64,000 nucleotides of DNA from Diphasiastrum complanatum (Eukaryota; Streptophyta; Lycopodiopsida; Lycopodiales; Lycopodiaceae): positions 21,077,192-21,141,191 of the forward strand of contig CM055102.1 of the NCBI GenBank assembly GCA_029204225.1. The letters are read 5' to 3'. The translations under genes were made by a program, and so were the position numbers. Every line of letters starts with the position of its first letter. The first letter of the stretch is position 1. Below the pieces are notes generated by a model that saw only the letters and a list, made by a program, of their open reading frames with translations, made no database searches and was not told where the DNA came from. Below are positions 34,955-45,906 of the stretch, in pieces.

Positions 34955-36886
34955 GCCTACATCGCTTGGGATACTCGTGTGTATGAGTTTCATCACGATG
35001 GTAGGATTCATTACCTACGTGGAGAGCCTGATATGCCTCTAGGACCTTTGATCATGTTGATGCAAATTGCAAAAGGTTCAGTGTAAGTGCATGTATGTTT
35101 GTTTCTTGTATGATATGTCCGTTTCTGCTAATGAGTCTGATGTATGCCAAGAACAAACTAACCTTACTAAGAAACTAAATCGCCAGATTAGGGAGGAGTT
35201 TCTAGATGTGTTCACAAATGAGCTTCCATCTATTTTACCCCCTAAGAGACATGTGGAGCATAGAATCGAGTTAATTCTTGGATCATCTCCTGTTAATAGA
35301 CCACCTTATAGAATGAGTCTGAAAGAGGAGGCAGAAGTCAGAAGCATGATTGAGGACTATCTTGCGAAGGGGCAAATAAGATCTAGCTTCTCCCCTTTGT
35401 CGCTCTGATCATTCTGGTAAAAAAGAAGGATGGGTCTTGGAGAATTTGTGTGGACTATTGTGGCTTGAACAAGATTATTGTTAAGCATCGATATCCTATG
35501 CCACATATAGATGATCTTTTGGATGCCCTCCATGGTGCTATAGTGTTTAGCAAAATTGATCTAAAGAGTGGTTACCACCAAGTGAGAGTTCAAGAAGATG
35601 ATGTGCATAAAACTGCCTTCTGGAGTCATTTAGGACACTATGAATTTTCTGTTATGCCCTTGTGATTGACTAACGTCCCTGCAACATTTATGATGTTAAT
35701 GAGTGCTTAGATCGTTTATGGGCAAGTTTTGTTAATTTTGTTGATGACATACTTGTTTACAGTTGTGGTAATGTTATGCATGTTAATCACCTTAGAACTA
35801 TGCTATCAACTTTGAGGGAAAACACATTGTTCGCTAATGTTAAAAAAACTGAATTGTTTAAAAAAGAAATAACATATTTGGGATTTATGGTGTCAACAAA
35901 TGGAATAAAACCGGATCCGCAGAAAGTTGTTCTTCTTCTTGCCTGACCTGTTCTTACAGACTTGACGACACTAAGACGTTTTCTAGGATTGGCCGTGTTT
36001 TATCGTAAAGGTGTGAGGAATTATTCACACATAGCGACACCATTGACAGATATGTTACAGAAAAATAAAAGGAAAAAATAGACAGAAGTTCAGCAGCGAA
36101 GTTTCGATGCTTTGAAACAAGTTGTGGCTGACTTGTTGGAAACTAAGCCCACAGTTTGGAATCATAACTTAGATAGCCAATTTATTTGAAGGATGCCTAC
36201 AACGGACTTCCGGCTGATCTCTAGCAAAGGATAACCATTTCCATCATAATTTTAAATTCAGATGCTAAGTTTAATAACTTGAAGTCATTGAATACTTGGC
36301 CATCTGCAAGGACTTCCACAAAACTTGCATTTAGAACAAGTCTGCAAATTTACATCATTTTTTGAATAGTCTACAAAAGTACACTGAGTGTCGCAGTTCG
36401 CATTTTTTGCACTTTCTGAAAACTGCGACATTTACCTTCGACTTCTTCCGTTCAGTTATTTTTTAAGAAGTCAACTTGCTCATAGTTCAACAGTTTAACT
36501 ATTTTCAACAGCTTCATCCCTTTTTCACATTTTCTCAAAAAATGCGGAGAGAGAAAATTTCAGATGGTTCTCTATTTTTGACGGTTAAACTGCTAAAGAC
36601 ACCTTTGCCAACTTTTAAGGGCACCTTTAACTTGTTTTAAAGGGCACCTTCATCTGTCCCGAAAAGAGCGAGAGAGTTGAACTGTTAAAGAGACTTCAAC
36701 TTTCTAAGGGCACCTTAAAATTTGTTTAAAGGAAGCTTCGGCTTTTTCGCAAAACCCCTGAATGGAGAGAAAAATGCCGAAGGTTATCTATATTGAACTA
36801 AAAACATTCCCAGCCACTTCTCGTAATTTGCGAAGTGAGAGAATACCACTTCACGTAAAATGCGAAGTGAGAGATTTTGTGACGTA
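34955..36886 (+). pseudogene. Ty3/Gypsy protease tail-RT fragment, right arm of the inverted repeat
   Basis: This plus-strand copy matches the left arm. It has the pre-RT ORF at 35067-35408 (IREEFLDVFTNELPSILPPK, RPPYRMSLKEEAEVRSMI), RT at 35410-36100 with VDYCGLNKIIVKHRYPMPHI and SKIDLKSGYHQ, and FVDD now in another frame at about 35738. Frameshifts occur near 35400, 35660 and 35690. After about 36180 it carries the same non-coding tail as the left arm. It is more decayed than the left arm. It starts within the protease gene, right next to the outer end of the LTR. Confidence 0.85.
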
Positions 36887-37540
36887 TATATACCATGTAT
36901 AGTTGTCATAAAAGCCATGTACTTCCTAGTACAACGACTTTTCTAATTAGGTGACAAATATTCAATGTAATTGATACACAAATGAAATCTATAAATAGAT
37001 CATCCAAGCACAGATTAGTGGTTGTTCCATCCATGAGACATATTATTTGAGCCTCCCAGTTATGCCGTCAATATTGCTATTTGTATTGTGCTTCAGTGTA
37101 GTATAGCAGCAATAGTTTTTCTATCTGTGTATAACGTAGATGAATGCTTGTTGTGATTGAATGCACTCTATCGCTGTTTGATCGCGCTTGTTTACTCACT
37201 CTAATAAGAACGCAAACGTCTATGACTCCTCAATTTCTAATCACACGATGGCTGTCTTTGATGCCTGAGGAACTCGAGATATCATACTGCTCTTCCATTT
37301 GTCTCAAAACCATACTTCACATTGAATCTGATTTTCAGTAATACCACACAAACCATTTCTAATCTCTTCAGTGGACTGTACCTTCGTTTTTGAGAGTATG
37401 AATTAATTTTTAAGATCCTGTTGGGCAATTAGAGCACTTAAAGTTGTGATTACATTTAGCATAAGCTGTGTATTAGACTATTTTTGCATCTAGCAGCCGA
37501 TTAGAATGGGAGAGTTGTTCCGCAATATTCATGCTGTCTT
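36887..37540. other. Unassigned stretch
   Basis: Nothing recognised. The region has a TATATATA tract at about 36885 and no motif-bearing ORF. Confidence 0.4.
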
Positions 37541-39804
37541 CTCCATTCGCGTTCTTCTATCTCCTCCGATAGAGAGTGACTTAAAATTTTTGGATATCCT
37601 CATTCCTAAACACCTGGTCTTCCTGGGAACCCCTAGTATCAGTAAACTTTGAAGAAGGTGATGCCTTTACATGACCCTGAAATTCCATTTGCGGGGTCCA
37701 GTAATGTCCTCCACTTCATTAGAAATTTCTTTATCTTTCTTCACAGAAGGTAAATGTTGCCAGCCTCTGCATTCATATCAATAAGACGAGAATCTGTTTC
37801 TATAAATGTGTCATGATGAAATGCAAAACAGGCGCAGATATACTGTTGCCATAACTACAAATTTTGCTACTTCGCAGCTTACCTTATAACATACAAATCT
37901 GAAATTTTCCTCCCCGTGGAGCTCAACACATTGTATAAGAGCTTTGATTCCAGAGATATAGTCGAACTGACAATGTCCGTATGACAGAGTAATCCCAATC
38001 CAAAACTTCAACTTCAAGGCAGTACTTGCAATCTACTAGCTAAGTTCCTTCTGTACGTTCTGCATTCATATTCGAGCAAAGAGAGTGTGTTCTGAACACC
38101 TTTGGATAGATTGCTTCATTTGTGCGAATCCAACGGACAGCTATTAGGGTGCTCTTGTTTCACTTGTTGATTTTTTTATATTTTTCACGTGAAAGCGATC
38201 TATACATGGGTTATGATATAACTGCCCGTTTTTCACTCAAGCAGTTGCTAACATGAAATCGGTAGAATATCGAGGCGAAATTTTCAATCGACTTTCAGAT
38301 CAAATGCCAGACCGCAGTTTTGCTAATATCATTCAGTTGCATATATCATAACGTGAATCATTCCTGGTCTTTGAATTTTCCGAACATCAGTTTAATAATT
38401 CTAGAAGTAGTACGGGAGAAGACGGTAACCTTTGGAAGGATGATTCTGTTCTGATTTCCCCGAAGATCTCTACATGCCAACTTTTTCTCCAGAACAAACT
38501 TGAGTTGATCTTTTGACTGCAAAATGTCAAATCTAGTGTACTTATATGCTTGAAATAAAGCATTAACAGCAGCAAAATATTGTTAACAATCCAATCAAAT
38601 CAATTGGTTTATCCAACTAATTAAAAAGTGGGGAGTGCTGATCTAGCCTATGATATAAGTTCTGCAGAAATCTACTGGCAATGAGTCGGCATCTTTCAAG
38701 TTTCTACCATTGGAGTTGATTGTAAATTGTTACGATTGATCAGAAATGGAATTCTCAACAGCGAAGCTATTGATACGTACCGCAACATCACGCGAAGACA
38801 ATTCCATCCGTCTTGATCGCAGGAAGCGGGCAGCCAAGCGCGGAATTCTGGTTCTGGGGGTACCTGGCTGAATCTCACTAGCTATTCCTCCGTTCCAGTT
38901 AACAATCGATTGCTTCACGCGTCCACCATCTTCTCCATTGTCACTCGTTTCAATTTGCTTTACAATTGATGTTTGAGGATACCGAAGCACATTGCTATCC
39001 TTATTGGAAGGATGAGCTTGAAACAATGAAACCGTTTCTATGGTTGGAGCATAAACATTATTCTCAAAGTCGTAGAGACGCTTGCGAAGATTCGAGCTGG
39101 CTACATTGAAAATCCTCAACTTCATAGCGAAGGCATCGAGGCGTTTCGGTCGAGTAGATGCTGCTGCCTTCATGATGAGGACTCTGAATGACTGGTGGCT
39201 CCACGCTCTGACTAGATTCTTCATCGCAACTGCGTATAAAGGTCTTTGCACTTGAGATTTCCTCATCCTCGTCAGTGGTGCTATCTGCTTCTGGACCTTG
39301 TGCTTGTGGTGCAATATCATTTACGTTATCATCTACAACGGAGATTGACTCATGCAGTTGCAAATCATGCTCGAGCATTGTCGATATAGCATTATCATCC
39401 CGGAAGCGTTTCGAAATGCAAGTAACTCCGCTGGTTTGTGAAGGGCGATCAGCATAACGAGGTGATTCCAGAATTTGGGACAACGACAATGGTGGGCTGT
39501 TAGATCGAAACGGATCCCTTGAAGTAGGAGAACTTGCTACCGCTTCTGTGGGCGTTGTAGCGTCCACCATATCAGCCTCCGGAACTCTTTGCAACGAATA
39601 ATCGTCTTCATTACTGGGCTGATCTATCTCCATCATTCCAAAAGCTCTCATCCAACAACTATACACAAACAAACAATACAAAACATTGTACAATTGCAGG
39701 CAGGCAGCCTAAGCATCCAACTCCGTGGGAGCGAATGAGAATGCGAATGCGTGCAGTGCATTCATATGTGATCTTCCCAACTCAAGCTGAGAGATTGTTT
39801 GAAC

Positions 39805-39855
<51 letters not shown>

Positions 39856-39905
39856 GGGGAAGGGAAAAAGAGAGAGGGCTTGGGTGGCGCGGGCAGGGCT
39901 AGGTT
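37541..39905 (-). pseudogene. B3-domain transcription factor pseudogene, copy 2
   Basis: Minus strand. The 5' region (39905-39700) and exon 1 (from the Met codon at 39631-39633, MEIDQPSNEDDYS) align with copy 1. This copy keeps about 510 bp of exon 1 that copy 1 has lost, encoding an acidic, Ser-rich N-terminus. Exon 1 changes frame at about 39060-39160 and ends near ISDQS (38735). Exon 2 is 38430-38516 (FVLEKKLACRDLRGNQN, IILPK). Exon 3 is 37677-37766 but lacks 5 bp after RLA, which destroys the B3 frame. Exons 4-6 are missing: homology ends near 37541. A long GA/CT microsatellite sits in the 5' leader. It is not functional as read. This is the best witness of the ancestral exon 1. Confidence 0.85.
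39807..39852. repeat. (GA)23 microsatellite in the B3 copy 2 leader
   Basis: Uninterrupted GA. Copy 1 has only a few CT units at the equivalent place. Confidence 0.98.
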
Positions 39906-40084
39906 TTTGAGAGAGTAGAAGGGAAAGGTGAGGTTTTGTTGACGCCGCGACGGCTCGATATTCACTTTTTTTTTTTTATTCTAGGACGTTGTGCAATGAT
40001 CAACGATTTATTCACTAAACAACAACTTTTGGGCTTACTCGTCAAAAAAAATTTTATTTTAAGCTCAAGCTGTATATCATAATG

Positions 40085-40171
40085 CTTCCTGGTTTCCAAG
40101 GAGAGGCTCGAACTTGAGACCAAAGAAACTTTGGATGTCAAGATAACCAATTGAGCCAACACCCTTGAGTT
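40085..40171 (-). mobile_element. 87 bp tRNA-like retroposed insertion (SINE-like)
   Basis: It is flanked by perfect 14 bp direct repeats TGTATATCATAATG (40071-40084 and 40172-40185). On the minus strand the insert carries an A-box-like TTGGCTCAATTGGTTA and a B-box-like AAGTTCGAGCC with tRNA-like spacing. The acceptor halves do not pair well, so it is not a plausible functional tRNA. It looks like a very short tRNA-derived SINE or tRNA retrocopy. Confidence 0.7.
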
Positions 40172-40185
40172 TGTATATCATAATG

Positions 40186-40651
40186 ACTAATTATCGATTA
40201 GAAAGATTTTGCATTGGGATTTTTTTTTTTTTTCTATTCATTGCCAAGATGAAATTCCAAGACACCATGGTGCAAAATTGTAACCATGTGTTTACCCTTT
40301 AGGGGGTCATCATTGTTGAGTGATGCGAGGCAAATTGCAAAATAGGTCTTTAAGCAATAAAAGTTCGAAAAAACTGGTCAATGCTTCAAAAATCCGTTTA
40401 ACAACCTCACAAAAGCCATTACGATTCTTTAATCGTTTTAACTACACTTTCCAATCCAAAGTCCATAATGACTTGGGAAAAAAAATGTATGGAAAAACAA
40501 ATAGCGGAAAAAGTTTTCATTAAATTTTACCTCCAGCCAATCCCCCCCCCCCCCCCCCAACTACCTTGTATCATTCAAAAACTAATAGAACAACTAATAG
40601 AAAAACTAATAGTTAAACCATTAGTTAACCTACCCCACGAGGGAGAGGCCC

Positions 40652-40710
<59 letters not shown>

Positions 40711-41595
40711 AGATGAAGGCCTTAGAGAGGCTTGGAGGCCTGATTCATCCTCCCAGCCCTCTCTGATTCAAAAGAGGTATTCTAGAGTAAGGAGGGCGCT
40801 CTGCCAGGCGTTGTCAAACACGGTTTTGGAGGCCAATAGCTACTGCTTATTCAGCTTCACAAGCAGTTTATTACATACCTTAGATGCTTGAAGCTTTAGA
40901 TGCATTATTTCTACTATTATTGCAGATCTTAGATGCCTTTAGGGCGATTTATAGTTCCTGAGTCTTACTTTGCTTTCACAAATGCATAAGCAAGTTTTTT
41001 TTTACAGATTTACAAAAGCACAGGTTCTGTTATTGCTGGAAAATAGGGTATATGCTGCCCAATTTTTTGCAAAAACCCTGATTTGCAGGTTGCCTCATCC
41101 TATAACTTCGGATAGGCCTTGTAGTAATTCATACCATCCAAACGATGGCTTTACAGACCCACACTAGCCTGCAAAAGTTGTTAGTGTGCCAAAAATACGG
41201 CATAGTCCTATAAATCACCATAAACCCGCCATGCAACTCTTGTAAGAAACCACCAACACTCGCAACCAATGATTAGTGTTTTTGTGCTTCTTTTCCCGTT
41301 TTTCCTCATATTCAAGCAAAGACTGGCTCAATAAAAAGCAAAAGACAGCTTACAAAACCATCTAAATCACTGTCAAAAGAACAAAAAACCGTAAAAACCA
41401 GCATTCACTCTAATTGATCTCATTGCTAACAAAAAAGTGTCCGTAATGAAGTAAACGACAACACAATGTAAATCGGAAATTTACTTCCTGAAAACCAAAT
41501 TTATGAAGTGTCTAAACATATATACATGGTAGTGCACTTACCACACAACCGATTATATGAATGTTTCAAGAGATTCAAGGCCATGGCTGAGACAC
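40186..41595. other. Unassigned stretch with simple repeats
   Basis: Contains a C17 run at 40542-40558, a triplicated (A)CTAATAGAA phrase at 40580-40615 and a GA tract at 40655-40706. No gene recognised. Confidence 0.5.
40655..40706. repeat. (GA)n microsatellite
   Basis: About 26 units of GA. Confidence 0.98.
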
Positions 41596-41599
41596 AAAC

Positions 41600-42477
41600 G
41601 TCTACAAAAGTGAAGGCACTCTGAACCAATACATCTCTAATGAGATGTACGACTACATGGCTAGACATGATATTAGAAGACAGTTTACCACTTCCTATTC
41701 ACCTCAACAGAACGAGATTGCATAAACGAAGAATCGAACTCTTCTCAACTAAACCAGATCCATGCTACATCAAGCACACCTACTGGCAAACTTCTAGGCA
41801 GAAGCTACTGCCACAGCCTGTTACGTGCAGAACAGATCCAGACATTACTTGGACACTCCTTGGGACACATACTCTCCACGAAGTGTATTACCTGAGTCTA
41901 AGATATCAAGATGGTATGAAAAGATCATGAAGGACGCAAAGCTAAATCAATCAGGATCTAGCACACAAGAAGAAGTGAGAAGATCAACGTAGGAAAGGAA
42001 GCCTCCTGATCGCTATCATGTGAACTATGCCCTAATGAGTGACATTTTGAAGTGTGAGAGCCATGAACCTTTGATGAGACAAAGGATCACAAAGAGTGGC
42101 AAAGGGCAATGGAAGAGGGGATGGAGTCAATCCACAGACATGGTACATGGGAGTTAGTTGATCTACCACTTGGAAAGAGACCCATTGACAACAAATGGGT
42201 GTTGAAGGGTTATGAGCAAAACAAAGGAATTCACTATGAAGAGACATTTGCTCCAGTGGCTAAGTGGACTACGCTATGTCTTATCATCGCCTTAGCATCT
42301 CATTTTGGGTGGAAGATCCATCAAATGGATGTGAAGTCCGCATTTTTGAATGGTGACTTAGAGGAAGAAGTTTACATGGTCCAACCACAGGGCTTTATGC
42401 CAAAGGGACAAGAACATAAGGTGTGCAAACTACGCAAGGCACTTTATGGCCTTAAACAAGTGCCACGCGCATGGTAA
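41600..42477 (+). pseudogene. Copia integrase-RT fragment
   Basis: The integrase part (41600-41830) reads RHDIRRQFTTSYSPQQNEIA, then a TAA where NGVAERKNR normally has the catalytic Glu, then TKNRTLLN and AEATATACYVQNR. The linker is decayed. RT N-terminal half at 42050-42477: [51 protein letters not shown] and YGLKQVPRAW. It ends exactly after PRAW, before the YVDD region. Its closest relative in the window is the element at 1-3802 ([20 protein letters not shown]). The sequence after 42480 is unrelated, so the copy is 3'-truncated. Confidence 0.85.
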
Positions 42478-44008
42478 TGTTTCTCAAAGAGTGTTATTTC
42501 ACTACCAAAAATCCCAACTGGAGATACTCAAAAAGAATATACTGCTAGCATGAATTTCTTCCCTTGCATCAACCCACGGATCTCAGTTCCTACTAAGATC
42601 AAGTTGACTACTTTCAGCAAGGAACAAGTTTCAACAAACCCCCATCTTGCAATAGAATTACCAAGTTCTGACACAAATCAATTGGACCTGTTATCAACCA
42701 CTTTCCTACCACAAGAGTACTTTCTAATTTTTTCCACCGTTAAATCTTCAGACTTGATATCTACTATAGTCCATAAAGGATTCTGTAATATCAAAATATC
42801 CTATCATTTCTGATTATCAATACAGGTTCATCATCTATATAACAGATTCTCTTGAAATCTTTGACCGATGTTTATCCTTGATAATTCTCTGTTCTTCTAA
42901 CTACACAAGTTTCCAAGGGGCGCATATCATTTGAGATTTGCTCAGGAGAAGAGTCAAAGAAGAGATTTGAAAAAATCTTGAAAGCCAAAGAAGTGTTGCA
43001 TCATTGTAAGCAAATACCAATGATGTCCCAGCACAGTGATTAACAAAAGGTCTTCTCTATTACCAAGACTGAAGATGCAAGTAAAGAAAAATAATTTTAG
43101 AAAACGGTTTCATTAACCATTTTTGTGACATTGTCCATGGTCAACGAGTAATCAGAATTACCTTCCAAGGAATCACAAAAAATTGGGTTAATTCATGTGT
43201 TAATAAATACACCAATACATCTCTTATAAAGAAATACCTTGTCGGGTTTCCGGTTTTGTAAATTTGAGATATCCAAAAAGGGTTCATGACCAATATCTCA
43301 AATCTCTGACAAAACACCAGTTTTATGACTGATACAATTTGGCATCATTAATGGTCGACTGAACTACTTAGTTCTAGATCTTCATTTTGGAATTGCCTGC
43401 GTCCCATACCATAGGTGGTGCCCTCGGAATTGGAAACAGTGTTACCCTGATCACTCACGTAAGGGCATTGTGGCCCTTACGTCGATGGGGATCTTCCGAT
43501 AGGACCAATCCCTCGACAAAAAATCTGCCCCACACTGGTGCATCTGCTGGGAGTGCAGAACTTGTGAATAATATTGTTTGAAAATAGTTGTCCATGTTGT
43601 TGTTCTGAAGAAGTTAATTTGAGACCGCCATTGTTGAGCATCATCTGACTCGTCAGATGCCAACACTGGTGCATCTGCCGGGAGCTCAAACTTGTTTTAA
43701 GAAACATTGCTTGAAAGGTACTGGTCCATGTTGTTATTTGTATAGCCTATTGACTGATTGTTGCTTGAAAATAGCTATGGGTTTTCACCGTTCTGATGAA
43801 ATTGATCTACAAAAACTTGGACCCATCAACCGCACGTCAACAATGGTGCACTATTACTAAAATTTTCAGTTGACCTACCAAATCATGAATTTAGCACCTA
43901 GGTGGTTAGCATCACATTATCAGAATGTGCTAAGGCCACCCACTTAAATCTACGCATCATCAATGGAACTACTATCTTGAACACAATGAAGACCATCTAC
44001 TTGAAATT
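42478..44008. other. Unassigned stretch with duplicated segment and hairpins
   Basis: No gene recognised. It contains a 131 bp-period duplication (ACACTGGTGCATCTGC(T/C)GGGAG at 43532 and 43663, with TCCATGTTGTT following in both) and a perfect 10 bp hairpin at 43457-43482. Confidence 0.5.
43457..43482. repeat. Perfect inverted repeat (10 bp arms, 6 bp loop)
   Basis: ACGTAAGGGC, loop ATTGTG, GCCCTTACGT. Function unknown. Confidence 0.8.
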
Positions 44009-44687
44009 CCTGCGTGTGTAAGTCCAACCCGACGATCACATAGTTATTTGGTTAGTTACAAGTCAATAAAATGGCTTTATGTCTTTTTGTGGGACTTTTA
44101 ATGTCACAGGGCCTAAATGTCAAGTTAGTGAATAAAGTTGGGTTTCCCTCCAATTTGGATGGTTCCCACTCTTTTTTAAATTTGAATAATTAGGGAGGTA
44201 GAAATGGACCAATAGGATTCAAAGGCCAGGGTCCTCCTCACTTCCATAAGAAAGGACCAACTCGAGTTCCTACACATATACATTTATCATTTTAAAAAAG
44301 CAGATTGGTTCTCTTGTGAAATGGATTTATGAATGCCCTTGATCTCTATCACTTTTCTTCCATCTCTCATGCTTTTATTGTGTTTTGCTAATTGTTGGAT
44401 CTGATTGTTATTGGGATTGCATGTTGTTATACTTTTTGTGAGAGACAAAGGGAGAGAGAGAAAGAGTAAGCTAACTTCATTGTGGATCTAGTATTAATGG
44501 ATATAGTGTTAATGCTTAGGGTTAATGGATGTTAGAGTTAGATGTGAATCTTACATTCATGCTGAAATATGAACTATACTATCGCTCTCATGGAAATGAA
44601 TCTACGCGTGACAACTAACTTCATCTCCTTGATGCTAGATTGATTAGATCTTGGGTTGAGGATAGGCAAGGAAAAAAACCCACTACA
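44009..44687 (+). repeat. 5' LTR of the Tat/Athila-like element (first ~70 bp missing)
   Basis: It aligns with 60676-61320 over its whole length (TGTAAGTCCAA...CACATAGTTATTTGG to AAATCCACTAC-like end) and ends CACTACA. The TGTTAGAGGG start seen in the 3' copy is absent here. Divergence from the 3' LTR is roughly 8% by eye plus indels. Confidence 0.88.
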
Positions 44688-44691
44688 ATTT

Positions 44692-44709
44692 TGGCGCCGT
44701 TGTTGGGGA
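44692..44709 (+). other. Primer-binding site TGGCGCCGTTGTTGGGGA
   Basis: It starts 4 bp after the LTR end and matches the well-known Athila/Tat-type PBS (TGGCGCCGTTGCCGGGGA) with two changes. Confidence 0.9.
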
Positions 44710-45906
44710 GCTACGCCAATTTTTCGGTTTGCAAGATGTTTGTTGGATGGTTAGCTTGCATTAGGTATCTTGTCGTGGCATGAATAGTGTTAAATCTGCA
44801 TTTAGGATTAGTTTGGGAGTGATTTTGCTTGGTTTGAGTGTATTTGCTTGTTTGAAGTCTAATCTGATTGTAGAACATGGAAAGCTATTCAGATTACCAC
44901 TCGTAAGATCCATTTGGATCTGAGATATCAGAAAAAACAATAAAAATCGGTCAAATCTGCCAGATTTTGGTCAAAATGAGACAAAAATCGTCATCAGAGC
45001 TGATAACTTTTTGCTCTCTTTTAGGAAACGTTCGCCAAGTTGAAGGCACCATTGGTTTTGATCACAGAACCTTTAGTTTGAAGGGCAAACAATCCTTCCC
45101 AACAGATTTCTAGAAACATCAGAAAAACCATTAAAAAACACCAAAAAATCACCAAAATCCTAAAAAAACAGAGAAAGAACCTTCGCCCGATTCACTGTGC
45201 ATAGTTGTGATTCAGATCTATCTACTGTCAAGTCGACGAAGAATAATATCAAAAATAGAAGGTTTATCAAGATATTGTCATATTTTTGTCAAAAAGTCTC
45301 TTTTTTGCAAAAATACCAATATTACTCTCGATTCTTCGCCAGAACCTTCATCGAGTTTTCAGATCATTCTATTTATAGTAAATTACTATTTTTGAGTTCA
45401 ACGAACATTCAACCTATCCATATCATAGAAAATTTCTATTTTTACCCTCGTCAAACTACAGAAACTGTGTTTTTTTGTGCTAAAAACATTTGCTAGTTCT
45501 ACCCTAGCTTTATCTGTGTCAGATTTTGAGTCCGAGAGTTTCGCAAAGGTTATTTCCATAGAATTTGTCAAAAAAGCCTGATAATAGAGTTTTTTTCAAA
45601 ATAGCACTACCGAACCTTCGCTGAGTCAATCTTCGTCTAGAGAACCTTCGCCAATTCTATTTTTAGGTTCTGATTTTCCAGATCAAGTCTCCGTCAAATT
45701 TTGAGTCAAATCTGATACAGTGTGATTTAGATTCTGAGAATTTTTCATTTTTGAGAAGTATTGATTGGTTGGTTTTAGGAATCATTTTCTCGATAAAGGC
45801 ATCTGATTCTTGTCAAGTAGAAGAGATCTAGCAGATCTGATCTGAGATAGTTTTGATTGAAAATCTAGATCCAATCTCATTGTCTGCTTGATTTAAATTT
45901 GTAAAG
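44710..45906 (+). other. Leader of the Tat/Athila-like element with repeated AACCTTCGCC motifs
   Basis: Non-coding. The motif (A)ACCTTCGC(C/T) and variants occur near 45024, 45180, 45329, 45612 and 45642. The same motif recurs in the pol-accessory ORF spacer at 57.1-57.5 kb. Confidence 0.6.

Noticed and set aside
37144-37341. Short ORFs at 36.9-37.5 kb as genes
   Set aside because: No motif, no context, and length expected by chance.
40085-40171. Functional tRNA gene
   Set aside because: Boxes are tRNA-like, but the acceptor halves do not pair and the T-arm is imperfect.
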